Assembly (NCBI GenBank): GCA_903930195.1 | Contig: CAIYXH010000298.1 | Location: forward strand, 1 to 10,773 | Direction: 5' to 3' | Source: an uncultured Actinomycetes bacterium | GTDB lineage: Bacteria; Actinomycetota; Thermoleophilia; Gaiellales; Gaiellaceae | DNA: 10,773 nt | In this document: positions 1 through 7,045 of the stretch, one piece after another | Numbering within the stretch: the first letter of the stretch is position 1 | How the letters are laid out: every line of letters starts with the position of its first letter | Position numbers and translations under genes: made by a program | Notes under the pieces: model-generated | Databases searched by the model: none | Seen by the model: the letters and a program-made list of their open reading frames with translations, nothing else | What the model was told of the DNA's origin: nothing

Positions 1-1
1 C

Positions 2-385
2 TCCGGCAACACCATGGCCGTCGAGGAGTTCCGCGACGACTGCGACGGCGACGCGCTGCTCCTGCGCGTGCGTCCGGCGGGGCCTGCCTGCCACACCGGG
101 TCGGTCTCCTGCTTCGCCCCGGCGCTCTGGCGGACGATCGCCGAGCGGGCGCAGACGCGCCCCGAGGGCTCGTACACCACCGAGCTCCTGAACGCCGGCG
201 TGCCCGCCGTCGCGCGCAAGGTCGGCGAGGAGGCCGTCGAGGTCGTCGTCGCCGCGTTCTCCGAGCCCGACGAGCGCGTCGTCTCCGAGTCGGCCGACCT
301 GATCTACCACCTGTACGTGCTGCTCGCGGCGCGCGGTCTCGACCTCTCGGCGGTCGAGGACGAGCTCGACCGCCGCGTGCGCTGA
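2..385 (+). CDS. hisIE: HisIE: phosphoribosyl-AMP cyclohydrolase / phosphoribosyl-ATP pyrophosphatase, 5' end outside window
   Basis: Histidine biosynthesis, steps 2 and 3, in the cytoplasm. The HisE domain hydrolyses phosphoribosyl-ATP to phosphoribosyl-AMP and the HisI domain opens the purine ring. The visible part begins in the HisI domain, in frame from base 2 (SGNT), so the ATG at 14 is an internal Met. The metal-binding DCDGD motif and two zinc-ligand cysteines (GPACHTG, SCF) are present. A short linker (ALWRTIAERAQ) leads into a HisE domain with GSYT, ARKVGEEAVE and ESADLIYHLYVLL. The stop is TGA at 383-385. HisI and HisE are separate proteins in many Actinomycetota, so the fusion is a useful lineage marker. 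Upstream his genes would be expected left of the window. The assignment is secure; only the length is unknown. Confidence 0.95.
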   Translation, partial: SGNTMAVEEFRDDCDGDALLLRVRPAGPACHTGSVSCFAPALWRTIAERAQTRPEGSYTTELLNAGVPAVARKVGEEAVEVVVAAFSEPDERVVSESADLIYHLYVLLAARGLDLSAVEDELDRRVR

Positions 386-387
386 AC

Positions 388-400
388 GCCCGTTCCGGGC
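388..400 (+). terminator. Short hairpin just after hisIE, weak terminator candidate
   Basis: GCCCG-TTC-CGGGC forms a 5-bp GC stem with a 3-base loop, starting two bases after the hisIE stop. No T-run follows (the next bases are CGATAAATC), so it is not a canonical intrinsic terminator. It may only be a 3'-end stabiliser or chance in GC-rich DNA. Confidence 0.25.
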
Positions 401-444
401 CGATAAATCCCCCAACACGAGTACGTAGGCATCGCCGCCGTGCA

Positions 445-453
445 TGCTAGGTT
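445..453 (+). promoter_or_regulatory. Possible extended -10 promoter element
   Basis: TGCTAGGTT fits the extended form TGn-TAnnnT. No convincing -35 hexamer lies 16-18 bases upstream. Transcription would start near 460, giving a leader of about 30 bases to the TTG at 489. It lies in the non-coding stretch after hisIE and could drive the small membrane peptide. The evidence is motif-level only. Confidence 0.3.
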
Positions 454-488
454 TGCCCTCTGGCAACCATGGGATCTGGGGGATCCCC

Positions 489-647
489 TTGAGCCGTCGA
501 CCCGTCACCTCGACCGCAATCGCGGCTGCGCGCGCGGCGCGTCTGGTCGGATTCATCACCGCCGGCTTCGCGGTCGGAACGGTCGCAGGCGCCCGTCTCG
601 CCGCGCTCGTCGACCGGCGTCAGCTCTTCCCACGCGCCTGGGAGTGA
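489..647 (+). CDS. Possible 52-residue single-pass membrane peptide (TTG start)
   Basis: I do not recognise this small reading frame. From the TTG at 489 it encodes MSRRPVTSTAIAAARAARL, then a hydrophobic stretch at about residues 19-42 (LVGFITAGFAVGTVAGARLA), then a charged tail ending in PRAWE. Basic residues before the hydrophobic stretch suggest a cytoplasmic N-terminus. The TTG is preferred because GGGGGA (478-483) sits five bases upstream. An in-frame ATG at 444 would overlap the candidate -10 element at 445-453 and lacks a ribosome site. The Shine-Dalgarno sequence lies in a GGGGATCCCC palindrome (479-488), which could partly mask it. The ORF is short and sits in a repeat-rich gap, so it may not be expressed. 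Confidence 0.35.
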   Translation: MSRRPVTSTAIAAARAARLVGFITAGFAVGTVAGARLAALVDRRQLFPRAWE

Positions 648-662
648 CGCCACGTTCGAGGT

Positions 663-679
663 TCAGACCTCCGGTCTGA
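663..679 (+). terminator. Perfect 7-bp inverted repeat after the small ORF
   Basis: TCAGACC-TCC-GGTCTGA is a perfect 7-bp stem with a 3-base loop, starting 15 bases after the TGA at 645-647. A second stem, GAGGT-TCAG-ACCTC (658-671), shares its left arm, so the two folds exclude each other. No T-run follows. It may be a weak terminator, or part of the repeat cluster that continues to 742. Confidence 0.35.
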
Positions 680-703
680 CCCAGGCTCGCTGCGCGGTAA
701 GCG

Positions 704-742
704 AACACCGGGACAGCCCCAGAGGCCGGGACAGTCCCTCGA
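704..742. repeat. Left imperfect inverted repeat flanking the orphan gene
   Basis: The outer 16 bases, AACACCGGGACAGCCC (704-719), are the exact reverse complement of 1350-1365. After a 7-base spacer (4 bases on the right side), the inner part CGGGACAG-T-CCCTCGA (727-742) matches the reverse complement of 1330-1345 with two differences. The repeat contains two copies of the 11-mer GGGACAGNCCC, at 710-720 and 728-738. The second copy, GGGACAGTCCC, is a near-palindrome around a central A. I found no obvious target-site duplication just outside. Confidence 0.75.
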
Positions 743-749
743 TGGTCGA

Positions 750-1304
750 GTGCCGCTATCGTCGGCGCTCGTGCGAGAGCCCGATCCGGAGCCGGAATGG
801 GCATCGACTGTCCCACCTTGGAACGACAACCTGTTCGCAGCACACCTCGCGCAGACGATCCGTTGGTGCTCCGCGCAGGTCGATGAAGCAAACCCGCGCA
901 TGTCGCTTCGCTCGCCGGAGCTGAACCCTTCAGCGTCAGGCCTCTACCGCGACGACCGTCGGGAGATCGTTGCGGAGGTGCAGGCCAGACGTGCGGCACT
1001 GGTGGGACCGGTACGAATCGACGCGAGCGCTTCATGGCCGGAGCTCGAGGGTGGCCGGTTGGCGGTCTACTTCCCGGACGAGCAACTCGCCGACGGCGCC
1101 GCCGAGGCCGAGAGCCGCGGTTTCTTTGATGTGCGGGATACCCCGGCTTGGGACACCTGGATTGGCCTGTACGTCGATCGTCAGCGCGGCGACTACCTCG
1201 TCAGCTGGGTGCCGAACCCGCTGATCCCACTTGTCGGGCTTGGCATCTCCGTCAACCCGATGGATTGCATCGCCTGGTTACGAGCTCCTGAAGCCAGTCC
1301 ATGA
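750..1304 (+). CDS. Uncharacterised 184-residue protein inside flanking inverted repeats
   Basis: I do not recognise a named family. The product reads as a soluble globular protein with no signal peptide, membrane segment or transposase motif. The best-looking block is the C-terminal 90 residues: GGRLAVYFPDEQLADGAAE, then GFFDVRDTPAWDTWIGLYVD, then DYLVSWVPNPLIPLVGLGI and VNPMDCIAWL. It is rich in aromatic residues and spaced like a real fold. The GTG at 750 is the first usable start after the in-frame stop at 645-647 and lies 8 bases inside the left repeat. No good ribosome site is visible, so a later start is possible. Codon use is laxer than in the arg genes (CTA, CCA, GCA, ATT and a TTA at 1278), and GC is a few points lower by eye. 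That points to acquired DNA that is still being coded. It runs convergently towards argF. Confidence 0.65.
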   Translation: MPLSSALVREPDPEPEWASTVPPWNDNLFAAHLAQTIRWCSAQVDEANPRMSLRSPELNPSASGLYRDDRREIVAEVQARRAALVGPVRIDASASWPELEGGRLAVYFPDEQLADGAAEAESRGFFDVRDTPAWDTWIGLYVDRQRGDYLVSWVPNPLIPLVGLGISVNPMDCIAWLRAPEASP

Positions 1305-1329
1305 CGTGGGCGAACACCCGGGCCGCTCC

Positions 1330-1365
1330 TCGAGGGTCTGTCCCCGCACGGGCTGTCCCGGTGTT
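1330..1365. repeat. Right imperfect inverted repeat flanking the orphan gene; possible bidirectional terminator
   Basis: This is the partner of 704-742. GGGCTGTCCCGGTGTT (1350-1365) is the exact reverse complement of 704-719, and TCGAGGG-T-CTGTCCCC (1330-1345) pairs with the inner left part. On the minus strand it holds two more copies of the 11-mer (GGGACAGACCC at 1344-1334 and GGGACAGCCCG at 1359-1349). It lies between the convergent stops of the orphan gene (1304) and argF (1378). Its small GC hairpins could help end both transcripts, but there is no T-run. Confidence 0.7.
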
Positions 1366-1377
1366 GCCCTCTGGAGA

Positions 1378-2258
1378 TCAGCCGAGCAGCAACGCCAGCA
1401 GCGCCTTCTGGACGTGGAGGCGGTTCTCCGCCTCGTCCCAGACGGCCGAGTGGTCGCCGTAGAGCGCGCCGGGCGTAATCTCCTCGCCCGGGTGGGCGGG
1501 GAGGCAGTGGAGCACGATCGCCTCGGGCGAGGCGAGCGCGACGAGGCTCTCGTCGAGGCGGAACGGCTCGAGGTCGCGCAGGCGCCGGTCGCGCTCCTCT
1601 TCCTGGCCGAGCGAGACCCAGATGTCGGTGACGAGCACGTCGGCGCCGGCCGCCGCCTCGCGCGGGTCGCGGATCAGGGTGAGCGGTGTGTCCTCGGGCG
1701 GGTCGTAGCCCTCGGGACAGGCGGCGACGACCTCCATGCCGGTCAGCGCGGCGAGCTGGGCGAGCGAGACGAGCACGTTCGTGCCGTCGCCGACCCAGGC
1801 GATCCGCAGTCCGTCGAGCTGCCCGAAGCGCTCCTTGATCGTCAGCGCGTCCGCGAGTGCCTGGCACGGGTGCTCGACCGAGGTGAGCGCGTTGATCACC
1901 GGGATGTCGGCCGCCTCCGCCCACGCTTCGAGCTCGTCATGCGAGAGGACGCGGATCGCGAGCGCGTCGAGGTAGCGCGAGAGCACGTGCGCCGTGTCGT
2001 GGAGCGACTCGCCGCGGGAGAGCTGCATCTCCTGCGGGGTCAGCGTGACGAAGCCCCCGCCGAGCTGGATCGCGGCGACGCCGAACGAGATGCGCGTGCG
2101 CGTCGACGGCTGGCCGAAGATCAGCCCGAGGCTTCTGCCCGGCAGGCGCGGGGTGCGGTCGATCTTCAGCTCCGAGGCGAGGTCCAGGATGTCGGTCGCT
2201 TCGGCAGGCGAGAGGTCGGTGACCTTGAGCAGGTCGCGGCCTTTGAGCGAGTGTGCGG

Positions 2259-2262
<4 letters not shown>
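1378..2262 (-). CDS. argF: Ornithine carbamoyltransferase
   Basis: Transfers the carbamoyl group of carbamoyl phosphate to ornithine, giving citrulline; cytoplasmic. The 294-residue product has the carbamoyl-phosphate motif STRTR (53-57), HPCQ (131-134), the ornithine-site segment TDIWVSLG (212-219) and the catalytic HCLP (252-255). Some positions differ from common forms: the loop reads SLG where SMG is usual, DGTNV replaces DGNNV, and HPGEE follows HCLPA where HRGEE is frequent. The start is the GTG at 2262, sharing GTGA with the argH stop and preceded by GGGAG eight bases upstream. This is the last gene of the arg operon. In many actinobacterial arg clusters argF sits between argD and argR, so the order here is rearranged. 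Its second substrate comes from the divergent carAB genes. Confidence 0.96.
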
Positions 2263-3481
<1,219 letters not shown>

Positions 3482-3485
<4 letters not shown>

Positions 3486-4807
3486 TGGCCGAGCTCCAGC
3501 GGATCCGACGGCGGCGGCGCGGGCGCGAGCCGCAGCGCGCGCTGCTCGTCGAGCATCCGGCGCGTGTCGGCGATGTCGTTCCCCTGCATCGCGAGCTGGC
3601 CGATCCGGTCGACAGCGGTGAAGGAGCCTTCGCTGCGCTCCATCGAGAGGCGCTCGGGCGCGTAGGTCACCGACGAGCCCTGCGTGTCGAGGATCGAGTA
3701 GTCCTCGCCGCGGCGCAGCTCGAGCGTCACCTCGCCCGTGACGACCGACGCGACCCACTTCTGCAGGCTCTCGCGCAGCATCAACGCCTGCGGATCGAGC
3801 CAGCGGCCCTCGTAGAGGAGCCGGCCGAGCCGTCGTCCGTCGATCGCGTAGCGCTCGAGCGTCCCCTCGTTGTGGATCGCCGAGAGCAGCCGTTCGTAGG
3901 CGACGTGCAGGAGCGCCATGCCGGGCGCCTCGTAGATGCCGCGGCTCTTCGCCTCGATCACGCGGTTCTCGATCTGGTCGGACATGCCGAGGCCGTGGCG
4001 GCCGCCGAGCGCGTTCGCGCGCAGGACGAGCGCGACCGGATCGAGGCGCTCGCCATTCAGCCCGACGGGCAGGCCGTGCTCGAACGAGACGGTGACCGTC
4101 TCGGGCTCGATCGCAACCGACGGGTCCCAGAAGGCCACGCCCATGATCGGCTCGACGATCTGCATGCTCGTCGAGAGGTGCTCGAGATCCTTGGCCTCGT
4201 GGGTCGAGCCGAGCATGTTCGCGTCGGTGGAGTACGCCTTCTCGACGGAGCTCGAATGCGGGAAGCCGCGCTCGAGCAGCCACTCGCTCATCTCCTTGCG
4301 GCCGCCGAGCTCGGCGACGAACGTCTCGTCGAGCCACGGCTTGTAGATCCGCAGGCCGGGATAGGCGAGCAGGCCGTAGCGGTAGAAGCGCTCGATGTCG
4401 TTGCCCTTGTAGGTCGAGCCGTCGCCCCAGATCCCGACGCCGCGGTCGCGCATCGCGCCGACGAGCAGCGTCCCGGTGACGACCCGGCCGAGCGGCGTCG
4501 TGTTGAAGTACGTGCGCCCGGCGGTGCGGATGTGGAAGGCGCCGCACTGGAGCGCGGCGAGGCCCTCGCGGGCGAGCTCGTTCTTGCAGTCGACGAGCAC
4601 CGCGTCCTCGGCGCCGAAGGCGAGCGCCTTGGCGGGGATCGCGTCGACGTCGCTCTCGTCTGGCTGGCCGAGGTCGGCGGTGAAGGCGTAGGGGATCGCG
4701 CCCTTCTCTCGCATCCACGCGAGCGCGCAGCTCGTGTCGAGGCCGCCCGAGAAGGCGATGCCGACGCGTTCGCCGACGGGCAGGGAGCCGAGGATGACGC
4801 TGCTCAC
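3482..4807 (-). CDS. argG: Argininosuccinate synthase, long E. coli-like form
   Basis: Joins citrulline and aspartate with ATP to form argininosuccinate; cytoplasmic. The 441-residue product starts MSSVILGSLPVGERVGIAFS and carries the ATP pyrophosphatase loop SGGLDTS (20-26), followed by LQCGAFH, TYFNTTPLGR, GDGSTYKGNDIERFYRYG, AYSTDANMLG and GRHGLGMSDQIENR. It aligns by eye almost without gaps to the roughly 447-residue E. coli enzyme, not to the roughly 400-residue type common in Actinomycetota. The last 15 residues are proline-rich and look unstructured. The start is the GTG at 4807, with GGAGGGCGAGG just upstream and a GTGA overlap with the argR stop. It is co-transcribed with argR and argH. 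Confidence 0.97.
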
Positions 4808-5268
4808 GCCTCGCCCTCCAGGTGGTGGCGGAACTGTTCCTCGAGCGTCTCGCCGGTCGTGCCGTCGCGGCCTGCGACGAAGATCGTGTTCTCGCCGGCG
4901 ACGGTGCCGGCGACGTCCGCGAGGCTCGCGCTGTCGATCGCGTCGGCGAGCGGGGCGGCGAAGCCGTTGTCGGTGGTGATCACGAGCAGCTGGCCGGCGG
5001 GCGTCATGCTCGTCGCGAAGCGGCGGAGCGAGACGGCCAGATCCTCGATGCGGCGCAGGTCGGCGGCGCCGGGCAGCGCGTAGACGAGGCGCCCGTCGCC
5101 GTTGCGCACCTTCATCAGCCCGAGCTGGGCGATGTCGCGCGAGACCGTGCCCTGCACCGTCTCGATCCCCTCGCCGCGAAGTGCCTCGGCGAGCTCGAGC
5201 TGGGTGGCGAGATGGCGGTCCTCGACGAGCCGGAGGATCCGCTGCTGGCGCTCGGCCTTCGTGGTCAT
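4804..5268 (-). CDS. argR: Arginine repressor ArgR (variant effector motif)
   Basis: An arginine-sensing transcription factor. Family members form hexamers that bind ARG boxes when arginine is present. The 154-residue product has an N-terminal winged helix (about 1-66: ERQQRILRLVED, TQLELAEAL, GTVSRDIAQLGLMKV, LVYALP) with the recognition-helix Ser-Arg at 43-44. The C-terminal oligomerisation and arginine-binding domain covers about 80-152. Its effector motif reads GTVAGENT (121-128), where the usual form is GTIAGDDT. The Asp-Asp pair that contacts arginine in the family is therefore Glu-Asn. The start is the ATG at 5268, overlapping the argD stop as ATGA, with GAGGG upstream. Sitting inside its own operon, it is probably autoregulated through the palindrome upstream of argC. 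Confidence 0.95.
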   Translation of the reverse strand: MTTKAERQQRILRLVEDRHLATQLELAEALRGEGIETVQGTVSRDIAQLGLMKVRNGDGRLVYALPGAADLRRIEDLAVSLRRFATSMTPAGQLLVITTDNGFAAPLADAIDSASLADVAGTVAGENTIFVAGRDGTTGETLEEQFRHHLEGEA

Positions 5269-6383
5269 GTGTGGCCCTCGAGCACGTCGCGGAGGCGTTC
5301 GATCGCGAGCTCGGCCTCGTCGTGGGAGAGCGTCAGTGCCGGTGTCAGACGGAGGGCGGTCTCGCCGGCCGTGCCGACGAGCAGGTTCTGGTCGAGCGCC
5401 GCGTGGGCGACCGGGCCGGCCGGGTGCCCGAGCTCGACGGCGAGGAGCAGGCCTGCGCCCCGCACGTTGGGGATCTCGGCGGCGAACTTCTCCGAGATCG
5501 ACTCGACATGGGCGAGCAGCTCGTCGTCGATCGTGTCGAGCACGGCGCACGCCGCCGCGCAGGCGACGGGATTGCCGCCGAAGGTCGAGGCGTGGTCGCC
5601 GGGGACGAAGCCCGTGGGCGCCGAGTCGCTCACGAGCAGCGCCCCGATCGGCAGGCCGTTGGCGAGCCCCTTCGCGAGCGTCACGGCATCGGGCTTCACC
5701 CCGTGGCGCTCCCAGGCGAAGAACGAGCCCGTGCGGCCGACGCCGGTCTGCACCTCGTCGAAGACGAGCATCGCCCCGAACTCGTCGGCGAGCGCCCGCG
5801 CCTCCTCGAGCGTCTCGGCCGAGAGAGGATGGACGCCGCCCTCGCCCTGGATCGGCTCCAGGAAGATCGCGGCCGTCTCGGGGCCGACGGCCTCGGCGAG
5901 CGTCTCCGGGGTCGCGAAGCGCACGCCCGGCAGGAGCGGCATGAACGGCGCCTGCTTCGCGTGCTGGCCCGTGATCGCGAGCGCGCCCGTCGTCCGACCG
6001 TGGAAGGAGCCGTGCAGCGCGACGAGCTCGGTCTTCCCGGTCGACTTCCGCGCCCACTTGATCGCGGCCTCGATCGACTCGGTGCCGGAGTTGCAGAAGA
6101 ACGCGTGCGCCCCGCCGAAGCGGTCGGAGAGGCGGCGCGCGAGGTTCTCCATGGGCTCGGTCGAGTAGAGGTTCGAGACGTGCCAGAGCCGCTCGAGCTG
6201 CTCCTTCGCCGCTTCGAGCGGCGCCGGGTGGCAGTGGCCGAGGCTGACGACCGCGATGCCCGCGACGAGGTCGAGGTAGCGCTGTCCGTCGTCGGCGATC
6301 AGCCAGGAGCCCTCGCCGTCGACGAAGGTGACGGGGAACCGCGCATACGTCGGCAGGAGCGGCGTGCCGGTGAGGATGTTCAT
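5265..6383 (-). CDS. argD: Acetylornithine aminotransferase
   Basis: A PLP-dependent class III aminotransferase that converts N-acetylglutamate semialdehyde and glutamate to N-acetylornithine and 2-oxoglutarate. The 372-residue product has CNSGTESIEAAIK (97-109), SFHGRTTGAL (126-135), the PLP-binding FDEVQTGVGRTG (208-219), the Schiff-base lysine K238 in LAKGLANGLPIGA, and STFGGNPVA (266-274). CNSGTESIE and ANGLP are mild departures from the usual CNSGAEANE and GGGFP. The start is the ATG at 6383 in an ATGA overlap with argB. No Shine-Dalgarno sequence is visible, so translation probably depends on ribosomes finishing argB. A related role in lysine or GABA metabolism is unlikely given the operon. 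Confidence 0.95.
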   Translation of the reverse strand: MNILTGTPLLPTYARFPVTFVDGEGSWLIADDGQRYLDLVAGIAVVSLGHCHPAPLEAAKEQLERLWHVSNLYSTEPMENLARRLSDRFGGAHAFFCNSGTESIEAAIKWARKSTGKTELVALHGSFHGRTTGALAITGQHAKQAPFMPLLPGVRFATPETLAEAVGPETAAIFLEPIQGEGGVHPLSAETLEEARALADEFGAMLVFDEVQTGVGRTGSFFAWERHGVKPDAVTLAKGLANGLPIGALLVSDSAPTGFVPGDHASTFGGNPVACAAACAVLDTIDDELLAHVESISEKFAAEIPNVRGAGLLLAVELGHPAGPVAHAALDQNLLVGTAGETALRLTPALTLSHDEAELAIERLRDVLEGHT

Positions 6384-7045
6384 GCTGTCACGACCGTGCG
6401 GCCGATGGTGGCTGCGATCCCGTGGCGCGCGGCGTTCATCGCGGCGCCGAGCTTCGGCAGGATCGTCGGGTCGAGCGTGCCGCCCGTGACGAGGCCCTCG
6501 GCGGTCTCGAGGTCGAGCGTGTCGACGACCTCGCCGTCGAGCAGAAAGCCCTCGACGTCCGTGACGAAGACGAGCTCGTCGGCGCGCAGGCCGATCGCGA
6601 GGGCGGCTGCGGCGTCGTCGGCGTTCACGTTCAGCGGGCCGTCTCCCAGCGGCGCGACGACCGGGATCTTCCCCTCGCGCAGCGCCTCCAGGATCGCGGC
6701 CGGCTTCGACGGCAGCGGGTCGCCGACGAGGCCCAGGGCAGGGATGAGGGTCGCCTGGATCCCGATCTCGTCGCCGAAGAGCGGCACGGCCCGCTCGCCG
6801 ATGGCGGCGCAGACGGCCGCGTTCACGTCGCCGAACGAGGCGCGGACGATTGCGAGGCCGGCCTCGGTCGTGACCCGGCGGCCACCGACGAACCGCACCT
6901 CGACGCCCGCGGCCTCCATGTCGGCCGAGATCTGCGGGCCGGCGCCGTGGACGACGACGACCTCGTTCTCCTCGGCGAGCTCGAGCACCTGCGGCACGGA
7001 CGCCTCGGCGACCCGGCCGCCGATCTTGACGACCAGGCGCGTCAT
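6380..7045 (-). CDS. argB: N-acetylglutamate kinase, very short form
   Basis: Phosphorylates N-acetylglutamate, often the arginine-controlled step of the pathway. The 221-residue product belongs to the amino-acid kinase fold. It has catalytic K7 in VVKIGG, the loop HGAGPQI (33-39, where HGGGPQI is usual), FVGGRRVTTE (52-61), NVNADDAAAALA (139-150), VTDVEGFL (161-168) and the phosphate-site lysine K198 in LPKLGAA. It starts directly on the first beta strand. The N-terminal helix typical of arginine-inhibited hexameric NAGKs is absent, and it is about 40 residues shorter than the E. coli dimer. The ATG at 7045 shares ATGA with argJ and has no clear ribosome site. I infer arginine-insensitivity, with control left to ArgR. 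Confidence 0.93.
   Translation of the reverse strand: MTRLVVKIGGRVAEASVPQVLELAEENEVVVVHGAGPQISADMEAAGVEVRFVGGRRVTTEAGLAIVRASFGDVNAAVCAAIGERAVPLFGDEIGIQATLIPALGLVGDPLPSKPAAILEALREGKIPVVAPLGDGPLNVNADDAAAALAIGLRADELVFVTDVEGFLLDGEVVDTLDLETAEGLVTGGTLDPTILPKLGAAMNAARHGIAATIGRTVVTA

Noticed and set aside
453..466. Hairpin TTGCC-CTCT-GGCAA
   Set aside because: Only five pairs, with no T-run and no link to a start or stop; not enough to name a function.
556..1035. Minus-strand open frames opposite the orphan gene (159 and 93 codons)
   Set aside because: Both cross the inverted repeat, are Arg/Pro-rich and show no domain pattern. The plus-strand frame has far more protein-like sequence.
453..1374. 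11-base direct repeat TTGCCCTCTGG at 453-463 and 1364-1374, as a target-site duplication
   Set aside because: Exact 11-mers recur by chance in a window of this size, and the pair does not sit symmetrically outside the inverted repeats (the left copy is about 240 bases out).
386..1377. tRNA, CRISPR, integrase or transposase in the his-arg gap
   Set aside because: I looked for cloverleaf-like arms, spaced repeats and catalytic motifs and saw none. Only the two ORFs and the repeat motifs described are present.
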